25,547 nucleotides of DNA. It comes from a virus. Where the stretch lies: the IMG/VR virus record IMGVR_UViG_3300042385_001292, positions 1 to 25,547 of that record. The stretch is one strand, 5' to 3'. Shown here one piece after another: positions 19,886-25,547 of the stretch. Every line of letters starts with the position of its first letter. The first letter of the stretch is position 1. Under the pieces are notes generated by a model that was not told the DNA's origin, did no database searches, and worked only from the letters and a program-made list of their open reading frames with translations. Made by a program: the position numbers and the translations under genes.

Positions 19886-21369
19886 TGATCCTCAAGACAT
19901 CGCGGTCGAACCTATCGAGCAACGACCAGTTGTCGCTCGACCTGCCGTTTGCGGCGACCAAATCGCTGACCGCTCGCGTCGGCCCGACACCGACCTTTAC
20001 GCGAGGAAGTGGCGCAACCTACATCGGGAGCGATGGTCTGATCCACGGGGTCGATACCTCAACCACCTCGAACACGATCGGCACAGGCAGCCGGACATTC
20101 ACTCTGGCAGCGACCGCCGGGCAAGATCAACTCTGGCGCGTTGGCGATGCCGTCGAGGCATCGAATGGGTCGAACTTCATGGTCGGAACTGTCACCAGTT
20201 ACGATGCAGCCACGCAGTCGCTGGTTTGCAACATGACCAGCATCGGTGGCAGCGGAACATTCACATCATGGCGTATCGGCTATCGCGGCCCCCGCTTCGA
20301 CCACACCTCTGCTGGCGTGTGCCGTGGGTTACTGATCGAGGAGAGCAGGACTAATTCAATTACTGGTTCTAACGCGTTTAATACTTGGACGCTAGGAAAC
20401 ACTACTGTTGCGTCATCATCAGTAGTGACTCCAGAAGGGACAGCAGATGCATGGAAGCTCGTAGAAGATAGTCTATTAGCTAACCATAACGCAACTCGTC
20501 CTTTCACTCCTGTGTCTGGAACGACTTACACGGCATCTGTCTGGCTCAAGTCAGCAGAGAATAGTTTCGCTTTTGTAGGGTTAACTGGAGGAGGATTTTT
20601 TCCCACATTTATTTCTGTCAATCTTTCAACTGGAGCGGTCAGCACGGCAACTGGAACACCTGTTGGAGCCTCATCAGTGAGTCACTCCAACGGATGGTGG
20701 AGAGTTTCATTTTCACTAGCAGCTACCGCATCTTTATCTTCAAATATTGATATTAGATTGTCGCGTGACGGTAACTGGGCGAACCGCTCATATTTAGGAA
20801 ACGGAGTCAACGGAATGTATTGTTATGGTGGTCAAGTAGAAGCAGGCTCCTTCGCCACCTCCTACATCCCGACGACGACCAGCAGCCTTGCGCGTAGCGC
20901 GGATGTGTGTAGTATTACGGGGGCTAACTTTACGAGCTTCTATAATCAGAGTGAGGGAACGCTGTTAAGTGAGGCGAGTATTGCAAATTTGGTTGGTAAT
21001 AACAGGGGTATTGTTCAAATTGACGACGATCTGACCAATAACTTTATTCGTCATGTATATGGGGTTGCTGACGGCGGGTTTAGAAGCCTTATCAGGGCTA
21101 ATATAGACACCCCAACAGCACTTTCAGTTGTTACTGGTGCAGCATCCACTATCCAGAAAAGGGTAATAGCTTACGCTGGGACAAGTTTTGCTTCTAGCGC
21201 AAATGGTGCTGCTGTCGAAACAGCGACAAGAACGATGCCGACAGGATTAAACAACATAAAAATCGGCTACCTTTTTACCGGATTATTTTATCTGAGCGGA
21301 CACATCGCATCCATCCGCTACTACAAGAAACGCCTGCCCAACGCAAAGCTCGTCACATTAACCACATGA
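19882..21369 (+). CDS. Receptor-binding tail fibre / adhesin
   Basis: A 495-residue protein. The N-terminal part has PTFTRGSGATYIGSDGLIHG and the phrase GVCRGLLIEESRTNSITGSN, a motif recurrent in phage adhesins just before a carbohydrate-binding-like beta-sandwich (FNTWTLGNTTVASSSVVTPE, RPFTPVSGTTYTASVWLKSA, NGWWRVSFSLAATASLSSNI, YCYGGQVEAGSFATSYIPTT). A second sandwich-like domain follows (about 350-480), ending GLFYLSGHIASIRYYKKRLP. The role is probably host-surface glycan binding. The DNA is GC-rich at both ends but AT-richer in the middle (bases 20701-20760 have 19 G or C of 60), consistent with exchange of the receptor-binding domains. The start overlaps the previous stop (ATGATGA). Confidence 0.8.
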   Translation: MMILKTSRSNLSSNDQLSLDLPFAATKSLTARVGPTPTFTRGSGATYIGSDGLIHGVDTSTTSNTIGTGSRTFTLAATAGQDQLWRVGDAVEASNGSNFMVGTVTSYDAATQSLVCNMTSIGGSGTFTSWRIGYRGPRFDHTSAGVCRGLLIEESRTNSITGSNAFNTWTLGNTTVASSSVVTPEGTADAWKLVEDSLLANHNATRPFTPVSGTTYTASVWLKSAENSFAFVGLTGGGFFPTFISVNLSTGAVSTATGTPVGASSVSHSNGWWRVSFSLAATASLSSNIDIRLSRDGNWANRSYLGNGVNGMYCYGGQVEAGSFATSYIPTTTSSLARSADVCSITGANFTSFYNQSEGTLLSEASIANLVGNNRGIVQIDDDLTNNFIRHVYGVADGGFRSLIRANIDTPTALSVVTGAASTIQKRVIAYAGTSFASSANGAAVETATRTMPTGLNNIKIGYLFTGLFYLSGHIASIRYYKKRLPNAKLVTLTT

Positions 21370-21659
21370 CCACCGACTATTTGCTGAAATTTCCCGACCG
21401 CGCCACCGCAGTCCAGTTCGGACTAGCCAACGGATTTGCTGTAATCGACGAGGACGGTAACGAGCAAATCACACTCGCGTCGCATGAGTACGCGCTGCAT
21501 GTCATCGGTGAGCATAATGGCTCGGACTGGTGGGTGCTGTTCAGAGATCTCGTCGGCATCCCGATTCCTGAAGGCGGCGAGCAGTTTATCTACTGGGCTT
21601 CCACCTCCGGCGAGCAACGCCCCACAGACGAATCCACACCTAACATTTTCTGGGCATGA
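21366..21659 (+). CDS. Small protein following the fibre gene, possible fibre accessory
   Basis: A 97-residue protein: TTDYLLKFPDRATAVQFGLA, NGFAVIDEDGNEQITLASHE, YALHVIGEHNGSDWWVLFRD and a C-terminus ending in TPNIFWA. From memory, small proteins that open with a YLLKFPDxxTA pattern commonly follow tail fibre genes in phages, and some act as fibre chaperones or tip adaptors. I know no proven function. It is coupled both upstream (ATGA at 21366-21369) and downstream (ATGA at 21656-21659), so its amount probably tracks that of the fibre. Confidence 0.65.
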   Translation: MTTDYLLKFPDRATAVQFGLANGFAVIDEDGNEQITLASHEYALHVIGEHNGSDWWVLFRDLVGIPIPEGGEQFIYWASTSGEQRPTDESTPNIFWA

Positions 21660-21985
21660 CCATCACCTCCAACACCCTCTCCGCAGCGACCGTCATGCTC
21701 TCGGGCGTGGCGGGCGGAAAGCTGGCATCGATCACCGCTGAGTCGCTCGAAATGCCCGAATGGATGCAGATCCTCACCGGCCCACTCGGTGCGCTCGGTG
21801 CCGCCTTGTTCGCTTTGCGCTGGCTGGTCGCTCGACTCGACAAATCTGAATCCAAGTTCGAGCAACGCGATCTCGAACGCGATGCGAACTTCAAAAAACT
21901 CGTCGAGATCACGGCGCAAAACCACCAAGTGATTGCCCAAAATTCTGACATCCTCCGTGAAGTGAAAGAACACCTGACCCGATAA
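21656..21985 (+). CDS. Membrane protein with C-terminal coiled coil, lysis region
   Basis: A 109-residue protein. A hydrophobic segment at about 38-58 (MQILTGPLGALGAALFALRW) forms one clear membrane helix, and a weaker one may lie at 8-24 (LSAATVMLSGVAGGKLA). The rest is a charged coiled coil (LDKSESKFEQRDLERDANFK to REVKEHLTR) that would lie in the cytoplasm or periplasm. It opens the lysis cassette, before a two-helix holin-like protein. Candidate roles are holin, antiholin or inner-membrane spanin, the last fitting the membrane anchor plus coiled coil. The sequence alone does not decide. Confidence 0.6.
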   Translation: MTITSNTLSAATVMLSGVAGGKLASITAESLEMPEWMQILTGPLGALGAALFALRWLVARLDKSESKFEQRDLERDANFKKLVEITAQNHQVIAQNSDILREVKEHLTR

Positions 21986-21989
21986 AAAC

Positions 21990-22196
21990 ATGACACCCGA
22001 ACAAAGCACCCTCCGCCTCGTCCTCTATGTCCTCATCGCCGTGGTAAGCGCCGGATCTGCCGGTCTCGCGACGATCGACTTCACCGACGCCAAGCAGGTG
22101 ATCGGCTTCGCGCTTGGCCTGCTCGGCACCGCGCTGACGACCGCCCGCAGCTACATCGACACCTCGGAAAAACAAGTCTACCGCGATGAACTCTGA
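21990..22196 (+). CDS. Putative holin (two membrane helices)
   Basis: A 68-residue protein with two predicted membrane helices at about 9-28 (RLVLYVLIAVVSAGSAGLAT) and 37-53 (VIGFALGLLGTALTTAR), a short connection and a charged C-terminus (SYIDTSEKQVYRDEL). Size, two helices and its place between a membrane protein and the spanin-like and enzyme genes fit a class II holin, which opens the inner membrane at lysis. No family motif is recognised. The gene overlaps the next by 11 bases, with the next start inside its last codons. Confidence 0.6.
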   Translation: MTPEQSTLRLVLYVLIAVVSAGSAGLATIDFTDAKQVIGFALGLLGTALTTARSYIDTSEKQVYRDEL

Positions 22197-22371
22197 AACC
22201 AATTCCGACCGAGTCGGCCTCATCTGGGCGCTCATCGCCTCGCTTCTCATCTGGGCAGCCGTCGCCGTGATGACCTCCTGCACCCTACGGGTCAACGCCG
22301 ATGGGAGCAAAGATGCGACCATCGACGCTCCAGCCGCTCTTCGCGTGCTGGAGATCATCGCCGAAAAATAA
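22186..22371 (+). CDS. Small lipoprotein, possible outer-membrane spanin
   Basis: A 61-residue protein with a lipoprotein-type signal: hydrophobic helix at 11-29 (GLIWALIASLLIWAAVAVM) followed by a lipobox-like MTSC with Cys32. The mature part would be only 30 residues (TLRVNADGSKDATIDAPAAL, RVLEIIAEK). Short lipoproteins in lysis cassettes are often o-spanins (Rz1-like), which with a coiled-coil i-spanin disrupt the outer membrane. This suggests a Gram-negative host. The lack of a proline-rich stretch and the absence of nesting in another gene are atypical for Rz1, so other roles are possible. It overlaps the holin-like gene. Confidence 0.5.
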   Translation: MNSETNSDRVGLIWALIASLLIWAAVAVMTSCTLRVNADGSKDATIDAPAALRVLEIIAEK

Positions 22372-22378
22372 CTGACCC

Positions 22379-22942
22379 ATGAACAAGCCGCGAGCCAAAC
22401 AGTTTGCGGTCATGGCAGCCGCCGTGAAGGTGTGGGTTCGCGCCTACCCCGACGAGCTGCTGCCGCCAATGTTCGTGGTCGGCATCCGTGGTTACTACCG
22501 CGACACGATGGGCGCGAAGGGAACAAACGATCGCGGCATCTATGACGATGCGATCTTTGTGGTCGGCCCCGAAACCTTTGCCGCCTTCAATGCCAACACC
22601 GACCCGAGCCGCCACCGCCCAGGCATCGCCTCGCTCATCTCCGGTGTCCATCCGTATCGACCCGGCAACCACGGCATCAGTCGCCCCGGCGGTGGCTATC
22701 CTGCGTTCAGACCCAACACCAAAGGCGAAGCCCTGCCGGTCATGCGCGACGGCATGGACGGCATCAAGCAGGGGATAGCCATCAACATTCATCGCGGCGG
22801 CTACACCACGACCAGCTCGCTCGGCTGCCAGACCATCCCGCCGGATCAATGGAATGCATTCTATCTGCTCACCCGCAGCGAGATGAAGAAGGCGAACCAA
22901 AAGGGTTTCGAGTACATCCTCTGCGACGGCCCGATTGTTTGA
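22379..22942 (+). CDS. Putative cell-wall enzyme with L,D-transpeptidase-like signature (candidate endolysin)
   Basis: A 187-residue protein. The C-terminal half contains INIHRGGYTTTSSLGCQTIP, with His138 and Cys150 in the H...SxGC arrangement of YkuD-type L,D-transpeptidases, where the Cys is the nucleophile. The N-terminal half (VVGIRGYYRDTMGAKGTNDR, GIYDDAIFVVGPETFAAFNA) supplies strands of the same domain. From memory, homologues with GYYRDxMG...NDRGIYDDAIF...NIHRGG...GCQT are frequent in prophages and mostly unannotated. Its place directly after holin and spanin-like genes makes it the best endolysin candidate, since no muramidase or amidase is present in the window. No signal peptide is visible, which fits holin-dependent export. 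Confidence 0.6.
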   Translation: MNKPRAKQFAVMAAAVKVWVRAYPDELLPPMFVVGIRGYYRDTMGAKGTNDRGIYDDAIFVVGPETFAAFNANTDPSRHRPGIASLISGVHPYRPGNHGISRPGGGYPAFRPNTKGEALPVMRDGMDGIKQGIAINIHRGGYTTTSSLGCQTIPPDQWNAFYLLTRSEMKKANQKGFEYILCDGPIV

Positions 22943-22945
22943 ATC

Positions 22946-23740
22946 ATGAAAGCCAAGTCCAAAGTCATTCTCCTCCTTTCCGATCTCCACATCGGCAGCA
23001 CCGTCGGCCTTTGGCCCGAGGGCTTTGTTTGCAACGAAGGATTCCCGATCGGGCAGAACAAATTCCAAGAATGGCTCTGGGCATGCTGGCAAGACATGCT
23101 CGGCTGGGCAAAGACGACCATCGGCAAGGACGATTTCGAGCTCGTGCTGAATGGCGACCTCGTTGAAGGCATCCACCATCGCACCCTCCAAGTGATGAGC
23201 GCCGATGTCGGCGACCAGACCACCGCCGTGCTCGATGTGCTTGCACCGCTGGCAGACAAAGCCGCCCGCCTGCATGTCGTGAAAGGCACTGAATGCCACA
23301 CCCGCAATGACGAGATCCGCATCGGCTCGGCACTAGGCGGCACCCGCGATCCGCAGACCGGCCAATACGCTTGGGATCGCCTCGACCTCGATGTGAACGG
23401 ATGCCTTTGCAGTTTCGCCCACCACATCGGCACCACCTCGCGGCCCTACCTTGAGGCGGCACAGCATTCTATCAATCTTGGCGTGGAAATCCACGAAGCG
23501 GCACGCATGGGCAGACCGATCCCCAAAGTGATCTGCCGGGCGCACAGGCATCGGCATGGCGTGTGGAGCGATGGCAACTCGATGTCGATCGTGACCGGCG
23601 CATGGCAGGGGATCACCCGCTTCGGGCGCAAAGTTGTCCCGGCTGCAATCCCTCAGCCTAGTGCTGTGATTCTCGACTGGCGATCGGTCGAGAAGGGCGA
23701 ACTGCCGATCGTCCACCCCAGAGTCTACACGGCGAAATAA
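22946..23740 (+). CDS. Calcineurin-like metallophosphoesterase
   Basis: A 264-residue protein of the two-metal phosphoesterase fold. Visible motifs are DLHIG (13-17), NGDLVEG (69-75), GTECH (114-118) in the place of the usual GNHE, HHIG in the middle and CRAHRHRHG near residue 193, whose His residues complete the metal site. Phage members are usually of unknown substrate; nucleic-acid or nucleotide phosphodiester cleavage is likely. The GTECH variant keeps the catalytic His but lacks the metal-binding Asn of GNHE. It starts three bases after the lysis enzyme and is followed one base later by the winged-helix-like gene. Why it ends a lysis operon is unclear; it may be late DNA processing or defence-related. 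Confidence 0.85.
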   Translation: MKAKSKVILLLSDLHIGSTVGLWPEGFVCNEGFPIGQNKFQEWLWACWQDMLGWAKTTIGKDDFELVLNGDLVEGIHHRTLQVMSADVGDQTTAVLDVLAPLADKAARLHVVKGTECHTRNDEIRIGSALGGTRDPQTGQYAWDRLDLDVNGCLCSFAHHIGTTSRPYLEAAQHSINLGVEIHEAARMGRPIPKVICRAHRHRHGVWSDGNSMSIVTGAWQGITRFGRKVVPAAIPQPSAVILDWRSVEKGELPIVHPRVYTAK

Positions 23741-23741
23741 C

Positions 23742-23984
23742 ATGGCCAAGAAAATCGGAAACATCTCAGCGCTCGATTTCGCGCTCTCCCAAATCCTCCA
23801 AGAGCCGCAAAGGGAAGACGAATTTTCGGCGGAGGACGCCTACTTGGAGGCGCGGAAGAAAAACCCCAAGCTCACGCTTTCAGGCGTGAGGCAAAAACTC
23901 ATGAGAATGGAGCAGAACGGCGCGCTCAAAAAGCGAACCATGCGTCACAACGGCACCACCATCAACCTTTACTCAAAGGCTTGA
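23742..23984 (+). CDS. Small winged-helix-like DNA-binding protein
   Basis: An 80-residue protein. The order helix (ALDFALSQILQEPQ), helix (EFSAEDAYLEARKKNP), recognition helix (TLSGVRQKLMRMEQNG), then a hairpin (ALKKRTMRHNGTTINLYSKA) is that of a minimal winged helix. The SAEDAYxEA...GVRQKLMRMEQNGALKKR pattern is common in small phage regulators. It is the last gene of the rightward unit and starts one base after the phosphoesterase stop. It could regulate the integrase or late genes, but no target is evident. Confidence 0.6.
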   Translation: MAKKIGNISALDFALSQILQEPQREDEFSAEDAYLEARKKNPKLTLSGVRQKLMRMEQNGALKKRTMRHNGTTINLYSKA

Positions 23985-23996
23985 AATCCGCACCAC

Positions 23997-24017
23997 AGGT
24001 CAAGCTGTTCTTGACCT
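23997..24017. terminator. Hairpin between convergent late genes and integrase
   Basis: AGGTCAAG (23997-24004) pairs perfectly with CTTGACCT (24010-24017) over the loop CTGTT. It lies in the 65-base gap between convergent genes, the right place for a two-way terminator. T-runs are absent, so efficiency is doubtful. Confidence 0.45.
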
Positions 24018-24049
24018 ATTACTCAGATTCTGCGCGATCGAATGCAGCT

Positions 24050-25135
24050 TCACCCGCTTTTCATCCGTTTCTTTTTATCATCGCACAGCCCGAAATAAAC
24101 CAACCCATCGGCCAGCGTCACCGCCCGCCGGTAGTGCCGGAAGAGCGTCGAACTTCCAGCGGTGTGTCCGAGGCTTGATTTCGTGCGTTCTTCATTGGTC
24201 GCCGCGAGCATGTGACTCGCAAACGAATGCCGAAGAATGTCCTGCTCGCCAGCGATGCCCGCCGCCTTCCGTATCCGCTGCCATGACCGCCGCCACCCCG
24301 CAGGTAGCACCGGCCCCTCGGCAGGATGACCATCGATCTCCGCCCGCAACCTCGGCGTCAGCGGAATGTGCCGATCGCTACCGGTCTTCGAGGTCGCTGG
24401 CGCGATGTAGATTTCCTGCGCGCCCACAGCCTCCCAGTCGAGGCGCGCGATCTCTCCGCTCTCCGCATCCGGGCGGATGCCAGCAAAAGCCAAGAGTGCC
24501 ATCACACGGCGCTCCTCGACCGACTGGCAATGACCGAGCACCGCCTCGACCTCCGCCAAGGTGAGGATCTTGATCTCGGTGCTTTTCCGGTGACGCTCGC
24601 GGTAGTGAAGAACCGCTAGCACCCGCGTCGCCCTGGCATCGATCGTCGAGCGAGCCAATGGCTGATCCTGCACAAGCGCCGCCTCGACAACCGCGCGGTC
24701 GATCGTCCCGCAGGGGAGGGATAGGAACTTCTTCGGCAGCCACCGCAGGAGCCGATCCATGTCCTGCCGGTAGCGTTTCGACCAGCGAGTACTACCATTG
24801 GCCACTGCGCGGTGGTACCTCTCCTCAAATGTCTCCGAACCGCCAGTCTGCGAGAGTTGTTTGACCACCACCCTTACGGCCTCAAGCAGCGAAAGACCGG
24901 TCGGGGCGAGCAATTCGACCGCAATCGCTGCGTCTGCCGCGAGGTTGGCGCTGATTGCTCTATTGCGAAAACCGGAGTCATATTGGTTGCGCAGAGATGC
25001 GGCGAATTTTTTGGCCTCCGATATCGTTCGGAAAAATTTCCGATGGCGCTTTCCATCATTTGAGAGAGTGGCTGGAATTGAAACGCGCACCCCTTCCGGC
25101 GTCTCTTTTGGGATGATGGATGGTCGTCTTGGCAT
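24050..25135 (-). CDS. int: Tyrosine-type site-specific integrase
   Basis: A 361-residue tyrosine recombinase that integrates and excises the phage at a tRNA gene. The N-terminal 60 residues form an arm-binding-like domain (MPRRPSIIPKETPEGVRVSI, KFFRTISEAKKFAASLRNQY). A core-binding domain follows at about 80-180. The catalytic domain has Arg221 (AGIRPDAE), Lys250 (TSKTGSDR), Arg302 in DILRHSF, His324 (SLGHTAGSS) and the nucleophile Tyr335 (FRHYRR). The first position of the usual HxLRH box is Asp299, not His, a tolerated but less common change. It is transcribed away from the attachment region, next to a tRNA-Thr fragment. The upstream promoter overlaps an arm-like repeat, which would allow self-repression. 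Confidence 0.93.
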   Translation of the reverse strand: MPRRPSIIPKETPEGVRVSIPATLSNDGKRHRKFFRTISEAKKFAASLRNQYDSGFRNRAISANLAADAAIAVELLAPTGLSLLEAVRVVVKQLSQTGGSETFEERYHRAVANGSTRWSKRYRQDMDRLLRWLPKKFLSLPCGTIDRAVVEAALVQDQPLARSTIDARATRVLAVLHYRERHRKSTEIKILTLAEVEAVLGHCQSVEERRVMALLAFAGIRPDAESGEIARLDWEAVGAQEIYIAPATSKTGSDRHIPLTPRLRAEIDGHPAEGPVLPAGWRRSWQRIRKAAGIAGEQDILRHSFASHMLAATNEERTKSSLGHTAGSSTLFRHYRRAVTLADGLVYFGLCDDKKKRMKSG

Positions 25136-25146
25136 TTATTGATTCC

Positions 25147-25175
25147 AATTTACTGCCCAATATCTGCCTAATCAA
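25147..25175 (-). promoter_or_regulatory. Predicted integrase promoter overlapping an arm-like repeat
   Basis: On the minus strand TTGATT (25175-25170) and TAAATT (25152-25147) are 17 bases apart, ending 11 bases before the integrase ATG. The spacer is almost exactly the repeat 25152-25168, so an integrase or excisionase bound there would block RNA polymerase. Confidence 0.45.
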
Positions 25176-25362
25176 ATGTTAAAACTGGCAACAATCGTAG
25201 GCTTTTAGCAACTAGGCGTTCTTGGAAAACCTAGGAAACATCTAGAAAACTGGAGCCGCTGGTCGGATTTGAACCGACGACCTGCTCATTACGAATGATT
25301 TACCTAGAGAAAAAAACCTAGGTTTTATCAGGAAAACCTTGGAAAAACTGCCCAATCCTGCC
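25152..25362. other. Phage attachment region (attP) with flanking arm-like repeats
   Basis: ACTGCCCAAT with a trailing CTGCC occurs at 25152-25168 and 25347-25362, on either side of the tRNA-like core. A second repeat type, GGAAAACCTAGG, is at 25224-25235, with related CCTAGGTTTT at 25317-25326 and GGAAAACCTTGG at 25331-25342; the last two form an AGGTTTT/AAAACCT hairpin. This is the layout of core and arm sites in tyrosine integrase attP regions. Confidence 0.65.
25251..25298 (-). tRNA. 3' part of a tRNA-Thr (anticodon CGT), attachment core; not a complete gene
   Basis: Reading the minus strand: anticodon loop TTCGTAA, stem TGAGC, variable loop AGGTC, T stem GTCGG with loop TTCAAAT and CCGAC, acceptor strand CAGCGGC, discriminator T and encoded CCA. 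The 5' acceptor strand, D arm and most of the 5' anticodon stem are missing: the bases upstream of the loop (AATCA) match only in the last three. This is the part a phage carries so that integration rebuilds a working tRNA. Confidence 0.75.
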
Positions 25363-25418
25363 GCATCGACCAAAAAGTTGCCCAAAATCGAAAAAGCATT
25401 TTTGCCAAAAACACTATT

Positions 25419-25547
25419 TCACTTCTTCGATTTCATCTCGGCCTCGATCTGCTCGATCACCAGTCCAAGGTGATGCGCAGACCAGTTCGCCATGGTGCGA
25501 TTTTCACGAGCCGCCGCCTTTCGGATGCGTTCCTTAAGGGCTTTGGG
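25419..25547 (-). CDS. Ribbon-helix-helix-like (Arc/CopG type) protein, partial
   Basis: The window ends inside this gene; the last 42 residues are visible and end at TGA (25421-25419). They read PKALKERIRKAAARENRTMA, NWSAHHLGLVIEQIEAEMKS, KK. The pattern of a basic helix, ENRTMANW turn and a second amphipathic helix is typical of Arc-like ribbon-helix-helix proteins, which act as small phage repressors. It is transcribed leftward toward the attachment region. Its start and the N-terminal strand lie outside the window. It may be part of the lysogeny control region, which is otherwise not visible here. Confidence 0.55.
   Translation of the reverse strand, partial: PKALKERIRKAAARENRTMANWSAHHLGLVIEQIEAEMKSKK

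Noticed and set aside
24175-24564. Plus-strand open frames opposite the integrase
   Set aside because: Arg/Pro/Ser-rich antisense translations of a gene with clear catalytic residues on the other strand.
25251-25340. Complete tRNA gene
   Set aside because: No D arm or matching 5' acceptor strand (GCCGCTG or a close variant) is found to the right of the fragment, and the 5' anticodon stem does not pair.
1-25547. CRISPR array, insertion sequence or reverse transcriptase-based diversity system
   Set aside because: No regularly spaced repeats, transposase motifs or reverse transcriptase motifs were seen; the repeats present are in fibre genes or the attachment region.

Overview
The window is most of the genome of a temperate tailed phage with high-GC coding DNA. 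Its packaging and head module follows the lambda order: Nu1-like small terminase, gpA-type large terminase, gpW-like protein, gpB-type portal, gpC-like ClpP protease with a nested scaffold, capsid, connector and tail genes, a frameshifted G/GT pair, and a tape measure. The host cannot be named from sequence. A spanin-like lipoprotein and holin-like proteins suggest a Gram-negative host. Verrucomicrobiota is my unproven guess, partly because most genes lack Shine-Dalgarno sites.

Layout. 1-2562: early/replication genes (a partial conserved phage gene, an SSB-like protein, a replisome-type protein, a helix-turn-helix protein, an unknown). 2563-4991: terminase, after a 114-base gap that could hold cos. 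5007-6175: two genes on the opposite strand (ribbon-helix-helix-like protein and ATP-dependent DNA ligase), a cargo insert inside the packaging module. 6176-6393: structured divergent gap. 6394-10161: gpW-like protein, portal, protease/scaffold, major capsid protein. 10249-15492: head-tail completion, tail tube, tail chaperones with a -1 frameshift, an unknown, tape measure. 15511-18754: mostly orphan virion genes, beginning with a strikingly AT-rich pair. 18761-21659: collagen-like and receptor-binding fibre genes. 21656-22942: lysis cassette ending in an enzyme with an L,D-transpeptidase-like H...SxGC signature. 22946-23984: metallophosphoesterase and a small winged-helix-like protein. 24050-25135 (minus): tyrosine integrase. 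25140-25370: attachment region. 25419-25547 (minus): partial ribbon-helix-helix-like gene.

The attachment region carries only the 3' part of a tRNA-Thr (anticodon CGT) and is flanked by repeated arm-like sites. No 5' tRNA half lies next to it, which fits attP of a non-integrated genome better than a prophage junction.

The most unusual feature is a recurrent (A)TTT(T)GACA motif found eight times. In seven copies it lies 13-16 bases before a plausible start codon. One copy lies inside the protease gene, exactly where a lambda Nu3-like nested scaffold would start. The motif is too close to the starts to be an ordinary -35 box. Genes without it are mostly coupled by ATGA overlaps or preceded by A/C-rich leaders, so the phage appears to use several start-signal classes, one apparently undescribed.
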